Assembly: GCA_017397895.1 (NCBI GenBank)
Contig: JAFQHP010000017.1
Span: 62,001-126,000, forward strand
From: Clostridia bacterium
Lineage (GTDB): Bacteria; Bacillota; Clostridia; Christensenellales; Aristaeellaceae
Reading direction: 5' to 3'
DNA length: 64,000 nucleotides
The number at the start of each line of letters is the position of its first letter. Position 1 is the stretch's first letter. This document shows, piece after piece, positions 1-8,484 of the stretch. Made by a program: the position numbers and the translations under genes. The notes beneath the pieces are model-generated. The model worked only from the letters and a program-made list of their open reading frames with translations. It was not told the DNA's origin and did not search any database.

Positions 1-19
1 CGCTTTCATGGCTGTACAA

Positions 20-51
20 GAAACAGCAAGCCTCGTTCGGCTTGCTGTTTC
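20..51. terminator. Hairpin terminator of an upstream gene
   Basis: A near-perfect inverted repeat (GAAACAGCAAGCC / GGCTTGCTGTTTC) with a 6-base loop is followed by a T-rich stretch. It probably ends a gene lying before the window. Bases 52-181 show no gene I can support. Confidence 0.75.
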
Positions 52-181
52 AATTTGTTTCTGATTATTCGCCACAAATCGGCTGCAGTTATGATGGAAT
101 GTGAAGGCGAATACAATCCTTTCCATCGACTCTCTGTGCTGCATCCTTTTTGTATTTCAATTGTAAACTGTTACAAAAATG

Positions 182-210
182 TTGCGCAAAAAGGAGGGTT
201 ATGTTAAAAT
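182..210 (+). promoter_or_regulatory. Sigma-A-type promoter for the zorAB-like operon
   Basis: TTGCGC and TAAAAT are separated by 17 bases. They lie 42 bases before the TTG start of the first gene, which has a GAGGGGAG ribosome site at 233-240. Confidence 0.5.
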
Positions 211-251
211 ATACAAAGATATATCGTATTTTGAGGGGAGCGTGACCCGTT

Positions 252-1766
252 TTGAATGATGTGTTGCAAAATCTCGCCAAGGACCTGGGGAATTTCCTGG
301 TGTACCTGGCCACCGGCATGGTGTTTGTGATTGGCCTGGTCAAGTGTATTTTGCCCGTCAGCCGGGCCGGTAGAAGGCTGCGCAAGGGGATTCGCAAGCT
401 GGAGGTGGGTGCCGGGGCGGTGCCTCCCGTATGGCAGGATACCCTGTTTCTTGGCAAGGCCATGCAGGGCACCTGGCGGCGCTTCCTGGTGAATGCGGAG
501 CAGCTGGATGCCCGGGGCATCAACTGCAACGTGGAAGACTATGTGAACGACGATACCGTTATCTATTCCGTGGGTCATGCCCAGCTGGCGGATGCCGTGC
601 CGGGGCTGCTGACCAGCCTGGGTATTCTGGGCACCTTCATCGGCCTGATGCAGGGCCTGGGTGGGCTGGACGTCAGCGACGCTGCCAAAACCATGGAGAG
701 CATTCCCCAGATGATTGGCGGCATGACCTATGCCTTCACCACCTCCATTGCCGGTATTGCCTGCAGTCTGATTTTCAGCGTGCTCAACCGCATGGCCCAT
801 GGCAGCGCCACCCGGGCCATTGACGATTTTAACGATGCCTTTGCCGATATTGTGATGCAAAAGCCCCTGGAAACCCATGTGCAGATGATCCTGCAGCAGG
901 AAGACCGCACGGCCCTCATCCGCCACATCAGCGGCGATATGGCCAACCGGGTCAGCGAAGGGATTGTAAGCAGCGTGGAGCGCACCCTGACCCCTGTGGC
1001 CCAGCAGATGAACCAGTTCATCATGGGGCAGACCCAGGCCCAGCTGGACGGCGTGAACGGCATTGTGGAAAGCTTCATCCAGCAGATGAACCGCTCCCTC
1101 AACGGCCAGTTCCTGCAGCTGGGGAAGACCCTTTCCTCCATCAACCAGGCCCAGAGCGTTTCCTACGATACCGTCAATACCACCATGGCTGCAGCGGATG
1201 AAATTATGAAAAGCCTGCAGCAGGTGCAGAATGTGACACGGCAGATTATGACCCGCTTTGACGAATATGTGCAGAGCATGGATGCAAATAAGGAAAGCAA
1301 CGAGCATTTCCTGCGCCACGGAAACGAGGTGCTTTCCGGTGTGCTGGCTGCCACCAATGAACAGGCGGATATGCTGGAAAATATCCGCGCTAGCCAGAAG
1401 AACCTGCAGCAGAGCCTCAGGGACTATGCCCAGTGGAGCAGCCAGGTAACCGTGGCGGTGAACGATAATACCCAGCAGACCATCCAGCTTTCATCCTCTG
1501 TCTCCAAGGAAATGAACGAAAGCGCCAGAAAGCTTTCGGACAATTATGCTTCCTTTGTGGATACCATTACCGGCGGCTTTGCCGCTGCCATGGGCCGCTT
1601 TGAAGAAAATGTGAACAGCGTGCTTGGTGCCATGCATGAAAAGATGGCCCAGATGCAAAAACTATCTATGCAGCAGGAAACGGAAGGCTGCGCTGCTGCC
1701 ATGTCTCAACTCCAGGTGGCCATCCGGGAAATGACGGACGCCCTGAAGACCATGGAGGGCAAATAA
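252..1766 (+). CDS. ZorA-like MotA/TolQ/ExbB-family membrane motor protein
   Basis: This 504-residue protein belongs to the MotA/TolQ/ExbB proton-channel superfamily and is closest in layout to ZorA of Zorya anti-phage systems. A first membrane helix lies at about residues 14-35. Two more follow in the conserved region (LLTSLGILGTFIGLMQGL and AFTTSIAGIACSLIFSVL, about 115-190). The C-terminal 270 residues are a long, probably cytoplasmic, helical tail rich in Gln, Ser and Asn with chemoreceptor-like heptads. MotA itself lacks such a tail, whereas ZorA has one. Translation starts at TTG 252 behind GAGGGGAG. The stop is two bases before the MotB-like partner, so the pair should be co-translated and form one complex. 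No ZorC, ZorD or ZorE homologue is nearby, so a defence role is not shown and an envelope role is equally possible. Confidence 0.8.
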   Translation: MNDVLQNLAKDLGNFLVYLATGMVFVIGLVKCILPVSRAGRRLRKGIRKLEVGAGAVPPVWQDTLFLGKAMQGTWRRFLVNAEQLDARGINCNVEDYVNDDTVIYSVGHAQLADAVPGLLTSLGILGTFIGLMQGLGGLDVSDAAKTMESIPQMIGGMTYAFTTSIAGIACSLIFSVLNRMAHGSATRAIDDFNDAFADIVMQKPLETHVQMILQQEDRTALIRHISGDMANRVSEGIVSSVERTLTPVAQQMNQFIMGQTQAQLDGVNGIVESFIQQMNRSLNGQFLQLGKTLSSINQAQSVSYDTVNTTMAAADEIMKSLQQVQNVTRQIMTRFDEYVQSMDANKESNEHFLRHGNEVLSGVLAATNEQADMLENIRASQKNLQQSLRDYAQWSSQVTVAVNDNTQQTIQLSSSVSKEMNESARKLSDNYASFVDTITGGFAAAMGRFEENVNSVLGAMHEKMAQMQKLSMQQETEGCAAAMSQLQVAIREMTDALKTMEGK

Positions 1767-1767
1767 A

Positions 1768-2763
1768 ATGACCGGAAGAAACAGAGGAAGACGGCGTTCC
1801 TCCGGCGGAGATCAGGGCGCGCACTGGATATCCTATTCGGATATGATGGCGTCTTTGCTGATTGTGTTTGTGCTGGCTGTGGTGTACAGCGTGTATCAGT
1901 ATTATCAGATGCTGGATATTAAAACAAAGCAGCTGAATGAACAGCAGGCGGAACTGGATAAGGCGGTTATTGCCCTGGTGCAGCGGGAAGAAGAGGTGGA
2001 AACACTGAACGTCACACTGCTTGGCAAGCAGGAGGAACTGGCCACCATCCAGATCCAACTGGACGAGCAGGAAAGCGAGCTTTTTGCTGCCCAGACGGCC
2101 CTGAAAACCAAGGAAGAGGAGCAGGCCCTTTTGCAGCTGCAATTGGCAGAGCAGGCGGATAAGCTGTCCGCCATGTCCACCGTGCTGGAAGCCCAGAAGG
2201 CGGAAATGCTCAGCCAGCAAAAGCGCTTGGACGACCTGGTGGGCGTGCGCACCCAGATTATTGCGGATTTGTCCGCTGCCCTGAATAAAGCAAACCTGAA
2301 GGCCACCGTGGATGAAGCAACCGGCGATATTGTGCTGGACAGCGCCGTGTTTTTCGACGTGAATTCCAACACCATCAAGGATTCGGGCAAGAATTTGCTT
2401 TCCCGTTTCCTGCCCGTATACCTGAGCGTTTTGATGAGCCCGGAGTATGTGGATTTTGTTGGCGAAATTGTGATCGAAGGGCATACGGACACGGCGGGCA
2501 GCTACATGACCAACCTGAAGCTGAGCCAGAACCGTGCCCTTTCTGTGGCGGAATACTGCCTGCAGCTGCCCGGGCTTACCAGAGGGCAGGTGCAGCTTAT
2601 GCAGGAATTGATGACCGCCAAGGGCCGCAGCTTCTCCGACCCTGTGTACAATGCTGACGGCAGCGTGAACATGGATGCTTCCAGGCGCGTGGAATTCAAG
2701 TTCCGGCTGAAGGACAGCGAAATGATTGACGAAATGAACCGGATTCTTTCCGAAATGGAATAA
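1768..2763 (+). CDS. ZorB/MotB-like protein with OmpA peptidoglycan-binding domain
   Basis: This 331-residue protein has a short basic N terminus, then SYSDMMASLLIVFVLAVVY. That is the MotB/ZorB plug helix, with the conserved channel Asp at residue 25. Residues 45-165 form an extended Glu/Gln/Leu heptad coiled coil. Residues 190-320 are an OmpA/MotB domain (VIEGHTDTAG, then NLKLSQNRALSVAEY) that binds peptidoglycan. ZorB proteins usually have a much shorter linker. I infer that the long coiled coil spans the thick Gram-positive wall space. The gene starts two bases after the ZorA-like stop and should form the stator with it. Ion specificity cannot be read from the sequence. Confidence 0.82.
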   Translation: MTGRNRGRRRSSGGDQGAHWISYSDMMASLLIVFVLAVVYSVYQYYQMLDIKTKQLNEQQAELDKAVIALVQREEEVETLNVTLLGKQEELATIQIQLDEQESELFAAQTALKTKEEEQALLQLQLAEQADKLSAMSTVLEAQKAEMLSQQKRLDDLVGVRTQIIADLSAALNKANLKATVDEATGDIVLDSAVFFDVNSNTIKDSGKNLLSRFLPVYLSVLMSPEYVDFVGEIVIEGHTDTAGSYMTNLKLSQNRALSVAEYCLQLPGLTRGQVQLMQELMTAKGRSFSDPVYNADGSVNMDASRRVEFKFRLKDSEMIDEMNRILSEME

Positions 2764-2775
2764 GGAGGAAACCGT

Positions 2776-3264
2776 ATGAGAACCTTTGCCATCATCATGA
2801 TGGCGGCGGTGCTGGCCGCAGTGGCCGTGGTGGGATATGGCCTGTTCAATACCACGCTGCAGGTGATCGGCAAGGACCTGCAGGTGTTTTCCGCGGCAGA
2901 AAAGCCGGCAGAATTTGAACAGCTGCGCACCATGGTGGAAAGGAACGCCCTGATTGGCACCCATCTGAAAAGCGGCGAACTGGGCAGCGCGGAAAATTAC
3001 CAGTACAGGGTGTATACCCTGCGGGTAAAGAACCCCGGCCTTGTGGATGCCCGGATGACGGAAATCCAGATTGCCCCTTTGGGAAGTGACGTATTGTATT
3101 ACGGGGAAGAAGGGGAAGTGGTGATCGAAGCCGGGAAAACTCGGGACATCTGGTGTGTGCTTCTGACAGAAGGGCAAACCCACAACGTGCGGGATTTCCA
3201 CATCACGTACTATCTGTGGGGCACCCCCCATGAGGTGAAATTTACCTATGACGACACCATTTAA
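2776..3264 (+). CDS. Membrane-anchored protein of unknown function
   Basis: This 162-residue protein has one N-terminal hydrophobic helix (residues 4-24) without a clear signal-peptidase site, so it is probably a signal anchor with the rest outside the cell. The outer part reads as beta-rich (VYTLRVKNPGLVDARM, then GEVVIEAGKTRDIW), as in small Ig-like folds, but I recognise no family. It sits 12 bases after the motor pair behind AAGGAGG, and its end overlaps the next gene by 17 bases. It is therefore part of the same operon and may be an accessory subunit. Confidence 0.7.
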   Translation: MRTFAIIMMAAVLAAVAVVGYGLFNTTLQVIGKDLQVFSAAEKPAEFEQLRTMVERNALIGTHLKSGELGSAENYQYRVYTLRVKNPGLVDARMTEIQIAPLGSDVLYYGEEGEVVIEAGKTRDIWCVLLTEGQTHNVRDFHITYYLWGTPHEVKFTYDDTI

Positions 3265-3955
3265 GCGATTGGCACTTCTGTGTCTGGTTGGGTGGATGCT
3301 TTGGCTGCCTGCCTTTTCAGAAGACATGGCCCCCCCTTCCCACGAATTGCCGGAAGGGTTTTGCTATGTGCATGAGGTGATCGGCGACGTGATATTGGAT
3401 ATCCGTTATGCCGGAGAGCACAATTTTGTGGGTTCCCCCATTGACGGATACGAAGCGCCCTATGCCATCATGACGGTGGAGGGGGCGCAGGCGCTGAAAG
3501 AAGCGGCGGATGTGTTCAGGGGGATGGGATACAGGCTGAAGATTTACGACGCATACCGTCCCCAAAGCGCCGTGAAGCATTTTGTGAGATGGTCGGCTGA
3601 CGAAGACGACATGAAAATGCAGGCGGAGTTCTATCCCGGTTACAAAACAAAAAGCCGCATTGTGGACGAAGGGTATATTGCCCGCAATTCCAGCCATATG
3701 CGGGGCAGCGCCGTGGACCTGACGCTGACGGACATGGCGGGAAACGAACTGGACATGGGCACATGCTTTGATTTCTTCGGCAAGGCGTCCTGGCATGGGG
3801 CCAAGGGGCTGACGGAAGAACAGGAGGCAAACAGAACCCTGCTCAAAACCGTAATGGAAAAATGCGGCTTCAAGCCCTTCGAAAAGGAATGGTGGCATTA
3901 CCGGCTTAAAAATGAGCCCTTCAAAACGGAAAAATTTGATTTTCCGGTGAAATGA
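3248..3955 (+). CDS. Secreted D-alanyl-D-alanine dipeptidase (VanX/DdpX, M15D)
   Basis: This 235-residue zinc peptidase hydrolyses D-Ala-D-Ala dipeptide. The zinc motif SSHMRGSAVDLTL (SxHxxGxxxD) is intact, as are the catalytic Glu and last His in EWWHYRL. A Y-D-A-Y-R-P segment typical of VanX lies at about residues 98-103. An N-terminal hydrophobic segment (residues 7-23) ending in AFSE suggests export. The gene overlaps the preceding ORF by 17 bases and closes the motor operon. There are no vanH or vanA genes nearby, so this is not a vancomycin cassette. A role in recycling wall dipeptides is more likely. Confidence 0.85.
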   Translation: MTTPFKRLALLCLVGWMLWLPAFSEDMAPPSHELPEGFCYVHEVIGDVILDIRYAGEHNFVGSPIDGYEAPYAIMTVEGAQALKEAADVFRGMGYRLKIYDAYRPQSAVKHFVRWSADEDDMKMQAEFYPGYKTKSRIVDEGYIARNSSHMRGSAVDLTLTDMAGNELDMGTCFDFFGKASWHGAKGLTEEQEANRTLLKTVMEKCGFKPFEKEWWHYRLKNEPFKTEKFDFPVK

Positions 3956-3980
3956 GCGTGGAAAACCGCTCATTTTTTTA
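3951..3980 (+). terminator. Terminator of the zorAB-like operon
   Basis: AATGAGCG and CGCTCATT form a perfect 8-bp stem followed by a T run. It overlaps the stop of the dipeptidase gene. Confidence 0.85.
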
Positions 3981-4044
3981 TGCGCAGAAATGAAAAGAAA
4001 AGCAGGACGTTTGTGCGCTCTTTTCACGAAGTTTTTCGGTGCCC

Positions 4045-4074
4045 TTGGCGGAAAAAACAAAAATATGGTACACT
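4045..4074 (+). promoter_or_regulatory. Putative promoter of the small tudor-like gene
   Basis: TTGGCG and TACACT, 18 bases apart, lie just upstream of the gene's AGGAGG-like site at 4091-4097. Confidence 0.4.
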
Positions 4075-4107
4075 GGCCGGGAAGAAATAACGGAGGCAAA
4101 GATCCTT

Positions 4108-4443
4108 ATGGAATGGCAAAATATTCAGGTGCAGCACCGGGCATTCGGAAGCGGCGTTGTGATGAAAAACGAAGCGGGCTACATCATCGTACGCTTTGGT
4201 GAAAACGAAAAAACATTTTCCTATCCGTCTGTTTTCCGGGATTTTATGGCGGTTGAAAATGAAGAAGCAAAGAATGCGGTGGACCTGGCGCTGCAGGAAA
4301 TAGATGCGGCCCAGGATCAGGAAAAACTGATGCGGCTGGCCCGCCTGACCGAATTGCGAAAGGAAGCGGCCACGGAACGCACCGCCGCCCGCAGTGCTGC
4401 CAGGAAGACGGTACCCAAAAAGGAAAAGAAGACAGAAGAATGA
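4108..4443 (+). CDS. Small tudor/SH3-like-fold protein
   Basis: This 111-residue protein starts at ATG 4108 behind CGGAGGC. The first 45 residues (HRAFGSGVVMKNEAGYIIV, then RFGENEKTFSYPSVF) resemble the small beta-barrel at the C terminus of UvrD/PcrA-type helicases and related proteins. The rest is a charged helix ending in a Lys/Arg/Glu tail (KKEKKTEE). No catalytic residues are visible. It stands alone between two terminators with its own promoter. The function is unknown, and binding nucleic acid or RNA polymerase is only a guess from the fold. Confidence 0.65.
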   Translation: MEWQNIQVQHRAFGSGVVMKNEAGYIIVRFGENEKTFSYPSVFRDFMAVENEEAKNAVDLALQEIDAAQDQEKLMRLARLTELRKEAATERTAARSAARKTVPKKEKKTEE

Positions 4444-4453
4444 GACATTTTTT

Positions 4454-4485
4454 GCAGGGCAAATGACGCCCTGCTTTTTCTTTTT
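4454..4485 (+). terminator. Rho-independent terminator
   Basis: GCAGGGC and GCCCTGC form a stem with a 7-base loop, followed by TTTTTCTTTTT. Confidence 0.9.
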
Positions 4486-4533
4486 GTGACACAAAATTCG
4501 GGCGGATTGGCACAAAAAGCGGCACCTTTCCGA

Positions 4534-4562
4534 TTGACGGAAGGGGCAGGGGAAGGTATAAT
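4534..4562 (+). promoter_or_regulatory. Strong sigma-A-type promoter of the GH31 operon
   Basis: TTGACG and TATAAT are separated by exactly 17 bases, 46 bases before the GH31 start codon. Confidence 0.8.
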
Positions 4563-4607
4563 AATAAAAAAGAAAAACTGAATGCACCATGAACGGAGGA
4601 TACGCTT

Positions 4608-6689
4608 ATGGCAATTTATCAGGATGGAAACCGGCTTGTTTTGGCGTCCGGCACCAGCCAGACCTGGATTGAACCCTGGGGCGAAAACGGCCTGCGAATT
4701 CGCATGACGGCCCAGCCTAAAATGGACGAAAATGACTGGGCATTGAGCGAAAAGCTGCCGGAATATCAGGCAGAAATCACCAGCGAAACCGTGGATAATA
4801 CCGACCCCTGGTATAAAGGGGAGGAATGGAAAAAATACCATCAGACGGCCACCAAATGGACGCTGAAGAACGGCAAAATTGAAGCCCGGCTGAACGAAGA
4901 GGGCTGGATGAGCTTTTACAATCAGAAGGGCGAATTGCTGACCGAAGAATACTGGCGCAACCGCAACCGGCTGAACCGCTATTGCGTGCCCCTGGGCGTT
5001 CCCGCCCGCACGGTGCGCCCGGTGCCCGGCTGCAATGATTTTTCCGTAGTGGCCCGGTTTGAAGCCTATGACGATGAAAAGATTTTCGGCATGGGCCAGT
5101 ATCAGCACCGTCATCTGGATAAAAAGGGCGCTACACTGGAACTGGCCCACCGCAACAGCCAGGCCAGCGTGCCCTTCTACGTATCCAGCCGGGGCTACGG
5201 TTTCCTGTGGAATAACCCGGCCATCGGTACGGTAACCTTCGGCACCAACAAGACCGAATGGAAGGCCGGCCGCAGCATGAAGCTGGACTATTACATCACT
5301 GCCGGCGATACCCCGGCGGAAATTGAAAAGCAGTATGCCACTGTCACCGGCATGAGCCCCATGATGCCCGAATACGGCATGGGCTACTGGCAGTGCAAGC
5401 TGCGCTACCGTACCCAGGAAGAATTGCTCAATGTGGCCCGGGAGCATAAGCGCCGCGGCCTGCCCATGGACGCCATTGTGGTGGACTTTTTCCACTGGAC
5501 CATGCAGGGGGATTTCCGCTTTGAACCCCGGGACTGGCCGGACCCTGCCGCCATGGTGAAAGAACTGAAGGAAATGGGCATTGAAACAGTGGTTTCCGTA
5601 TGGCCCACCATTGATGAACGCAGCGTGAACTTTGGCCCCATGGCCTCCAAGGGGTACCTGGTCACGGCGGACCGCTCCAACGCCATCCACATGACCTGGA
5701 TGGGCAATACCACCTTCTTTGACGCCACTAATCCCGGCGCACAGAAGTATGTGTGGGAGCAGTGCAAAAAGAACTATTACGATATCGGCATCCGCTGCTT
5801 CTGGCTGGACGAAGCGGAACCGGAATACGGCCTGTACGATTTTGACAATTACCGCTACTTTGCCGGCCCGGCCCTGCAGTGCACCAACACCTACCCCGTG
5901 GGTTATGCCAAGGGCTTTTATGAAGGCCTGAAGGAAGCCGGGGAAAAGGACGTGCTGAGCCTGGTGCGCTGCGCCTGGGCAGGCAGCCAGAAATACGGCG
6001 TGCTCACCTGGAGCGGTGATGTGTATTCCTCCTTCCGTTCCATGCGGGAGCAATTGCAGGCAGGCCTTTCCATGAGCATGGCAGGCATTCCCTGGTGGAC
6101 CTGCGATATCGGCGGCTTTATCGGCGGCGATATCAGCGACCCGGACTTCCAGGAACTGCTGGTACGGTGGTTTGCCTGGGGCTGCTTCAGCCCTGTATTC
6201 CGCATGCACGGCGAGCGCAGCCCCTGGTACGAGCGGGAGCAGGAGTTTATCAACAACGTACGCCAGCTGACCAGCGGGCAGAGCAACGAAGTGTGGAGCT
6301 TCGGGGAAGAAAACTATCACCTGCTGAAGAAATACCTGTTCATCCGCGAACGCATCCGCCCCTATGTGCGGCAGCTGATGAAGGCAGCCAGTGAAGAAGG
6401 TGCGCCGGTGATGCGCCCCCTGTTCTACGATTTCCCGGAAGACAAGAAGGCCTGGGAAGTGGAAGATGTGTATATGTTCGGCCCGGATATGCTGGTGGCC
6501 CCGGTGTTTGAAAAGGGCGCCAAGGAACGAACCATCTACCTGCCGGAAGGCAGCGTATGGCAGGATGCCTACACCAGGGAAACCTATCAGGGCGGCCAGT
6601 ATGTGACCGTGCCTGCGCCCCTTGGTATCATCCCTGTGATGCTGCGGGACGGCAAGCAGTATGAGATCTATGTGGAAGGAGAAGTGTAA
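4608..6689 (+). CDS. GH31 family alpha-glycosidase (alpha-xylosidase/alpha-glucosidase type)
   Basis: This 693-residue protein has no signal peptide, so it should act in the cytoplasm on imported oligosaccharides. It has the GH31 layout of an N-terminal beta-sandwich, a (beta/alpha)8 barrel from about residue 250, and C-terminal beta domains. The nucleophile motif is FWLDEAEPE (Asp401). The acid/base motif is WSGDVYSSF (Asp471), followed by AGIPWWTCDIGGF. The WLDxxEP form is common in GH31 alpha-xylosidases and transglucosylases, but the substrate cannot be fixed from it. The stop and the next start share one base (TAATG), so the next gene is translationally coupled. Confidence 0.9.
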   Translation: MAIYQDGNRLVLASGTSQTWIEPWGENGLRIRMTAQPKMDENDWALSEKLPEYQAEITSETVDNTDPWYKGEEWKKYHQTATKWTLKNGKIEARLNEEGWMSFYNQKGELLTEEYWRNRNRLNRYCVPLGVPARTVRPVPGCNDFSVVARFEAYDDEKIFGMGQYQHRHLDKKGATLELAHRNSQASVPFYVSSRGYGFLWNNPAIGTVTFGTNKTEWKAGRSMKLDYYITAGDTPAEIEKQYATVTGMSPMMPEYGMGYWQCKLRYRTQEELLNVAREHKRRGLPMDAIVVDFFHWTMQGDFRFEPRDWPDPAAMVKELKEMGIETVVSVWPTIDERSVNFGPMASKGYLVTADRSNAIHMTWMGNTTFFDATNPGAQKYVWEQCKKNYYDIGIRCFWLDEAEPEYGLYDFDNYRYFAGPALQCTNTYPVGYAKGFYEGLKEAGEKDVLSLVRCAWAGSQKYGVLTWSGDVYSSFRSMREQLQAGLSMSMAGIPWWTCDIGGFIGGDISDPDFQELLVRWFAWGCFSPVFRMHGERSPWYEREQEFINNVRQLTSGQSNEVWSFGEENYHLLKKYLFIRERIRPYVRQLMKAASEEGAPVMRPLFYDFPEDKKAWEVEDVYMFGPDMLVAPVFEKGAKERTIYLPEGSVWQDAYTRETYQGGQYVTVPAPLGIIPVMLRDGKQYEIYVEGEV

Positions 6690-8446
6690 TGGGCAATTAC
6701 CGCAATTTCAAGCTGGTGGTATATTTTGTGGCCGCCGGCACCGCGTCTGAAACCCGTGAAAAGCTGGAAAAGGAGCTGGCCTTCTTTGGACGGCACATGA
6801 AGCTGGACAAAGTGTATCTGGAGCCCTTCCGCGGGGAAGTGTTTGCATCCCATGAGCAGGTGGAACTGTGCAGGGCGGTGTTTGAAGAGCATGGTATCGA
6901 AGTGGCCGGCGGCATTACCACCACCATTCCCACGCCGGAGGGGGATGCGCCCAAGGCCCGCATGTTCAACACCTTCTGCTACAATGATGAAAAGATGGTG
7001 GAGAAGCTGAAGGAAGTATCTACCTTCCTTGGCAAGCATTTCGATGCCTTTATTATTGATGACTTCTATTTCACCAACTGCACCTGCGACCTTTGCCGGG
7101 CGGGCCGGGATGCCTATAACAAGGAACACGGCATTTCAGACGGCAGCTGGCAGGAATATCGCCTGGCGCTGATGGAAAAGGTAAGCCGGGAATACATGAT
7201 CGCCCCGGCAAAGGCACAGAACCCCAACTGCAAAATTACCATCAAATACCCCAACTGGGCGGAAAGCTATCAGGAAACCGGCTACAACCCCAAGGCCCAG
7301 CGGGAATTATTTGACATGGTGTATACCGGCACCGAAGCCCGGGACCCCTTTGTGCAGGACCAGCATTTGCCCCGGTATCTGAGCTATTCTTTGATGACCT
7401 ATTTTGAAAACATGTGCTCCGGCCGCAACGGCGGCGGCTGGTTTGACCCCTATGACCTGTATGTGACGGAGCATTATCTGGAACAGTCCTACCTGACGGC
7501 CTTCTCCAAGCCCAAAGAGATGATGATGTTCTGCTTCCAGAGCCTGGTGAACACCATGAACGTGCCGGCCCTTGGTTATCAGCTGGACAAGCTGGACCGG
7601 GTGCTGGACGACGCCGGAAACCCGGTGGGCATCATGTGCTACCTGCCGGATAACTGCCAGGGGGAAGACAATGTGCAGGATTTCCTGGGCATGTGCGGCC
7701 TGCCTATTGTGTGCACGCCCTATTTCCCGGAAAATGCGCCCTATATTTTCCTTTCCCGCAGCGCTGCCTATGATGCAGACGTGGTGGAGAAGCTGGAAAA
7801 GTATGTGGCCAAGGGCGGCAAGGCGCTGGTGACAGCGGGCTTTGTGGAAGCTACCCAGGATAAGGGCATCAAACAGATGACCTCCATCCGCTTCCATGGC
7901 CGGAAGGTGCTGGCCAACGATTATCTGGTGGAAATGAAAAACGGCCCCGGCCGGCCCCTTGTGTATCCCCATGCCAGGGAAAAGGTGCTGGTTCAGGTGC
8001 CGGAAATTCGCAACAATGCCACCTGGAGCCTGGTGAAGACGCAAGTAGGCCAGGAAAGCTTTGGCATGTTTGTGCGGGATACCTATGGCAAGGGCGAGTT
8101 GTGGACGCTGGCCGTGCCCGACGCCTACAGCCAGCTGTATCAGCTGCCGGATGAAGTGTTGACCCGCATCCGTGCCGAGTTCCCGGTGAACGGTGTGTAC
8201 CTGGAAGGCGGCAGTGAAATCAGCCTGTTCATGTACGACAACGATACCTTCATTTTCTACCCCTATGTGGAGCACGGCGTGCAGCCCAGGGATTGCAAAA
8301 TCCATGTGCTGGGGGATGTGGAAGCGCTGGTGATCCCGGCGGAAAATAACCGGGAAGTGAAGCCCTTGTACAAGCAGTACGGCGAAACGGTGTTTGAATG
8401 GAAAGCCATGCCGGGACGCTACACCCTGTTCAGGATCAAAAAGTAA
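6689..8446 (+). CDS. Large uncharacterised protein, probably glycosidase-like TIM barrel
   Basis: This 585-residue cytoplasmic protein has no signal peptide. The first 320 residues alternate hydrophobic strands and helices as in glycoside hydrolase clan barrels. One segment reads DAFIIDDFYFTNCTCDLC, with three clustered Cys, and resembles the strand-end acidic pairs of barrel glycosidases. The middle part (PNNCQG-like loop, then CGLPIV and SRSAAYDADVVEKLEKYV) looks like the flavodoxin-like trimerisation domain of GH42 enzymes. The C terminus is beta-rich. I do not recognise a named family. Its one-base overlap with the GH31 gene says that it acts in the same glycan pathway. Confidence 0.7.
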   Translation: MGNYRNFKLVVYFVAAGTASETREKLEKELAFFGRHMKLDKVYLEPFRGEVFASHEQVELCRAVFEEHGIEVAGGITTTIPTPEGDAPKARMFNTFCYNDEKMVEKLKEVSTFLGKHFDAFIIDDFYFTNCTCDLCRAGRDAYNKEHGISDGSWQEYRLALMEKVSREYMIAPAKAQNPNCKITIKYPNWAESYQETGYNPKAQRELFDMVYTGTEARDPFVQDQHLPRYLSYSLMTYFENMCSGRNGGGWFDPYDLYVTEHYLEQSYLTAFSKPKEMMMFCFQSLVNTMNVPALGYQLDKLDRVLDDAGNPVGIMCYLPDNCQGEDNVQDFLGMCGLPIVCTPYFPENAPYIFLSRSAAYDADVVEKLEKYVAKGGKALVTAGFVEATQDKGIKQMTSIRFHGRKVLANDYLVEMKNGPGRPLVYPHAREKVLVQVPEIRNNATWSLVKTQVGQESFGMFVRDTYGKGELWTLAVPDAYSQLYQLPDEVLTRIRAEFPVNGVYLEGGSEISLFMYDNDTFIFYPYVEHGVQPRDCKIHVLGDVEALVIPAENNREVKPLYKQYGETVFEWKAMPGRYTLFRIKK

Positions 8447-8455
8447 AAAAATAAA

Positions 8456-8484
8456 GGACGTGCAGCAAAATGCACGTCCTTTTC
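8456..8484. terminator. Shared terminator between convergent genes
   Basis: GGACGTGCA and TGCACGTCC form a perfect 9-bp stem with A runs on one side and T runs on the other. It can serve the GH31 operon (+) and the hydrolase gene (-). Confidence 0.88.

Noticed and set aside
89-529. Minus-strand 146-codon ORF at the left end
   Set aside because: It overlaps the zorA-like start and promoter, has no ribosome site and has a composition typical of an antisense shadow.
3248-3955. Vancomycin-resistance cassette (VanX)
   Set aside because: There is no vanH, vanA/B ligase or vanRS pair nearby, so a wall-recycling dipeptidase fits better.
252-3980. A complete Zorya defence system
   Set aside because: Only ZorA- and ZorB-like proteins are present. 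No ZorC, ZorD helicase/nuclease or ZorE HNH protein is found on either side within the window.
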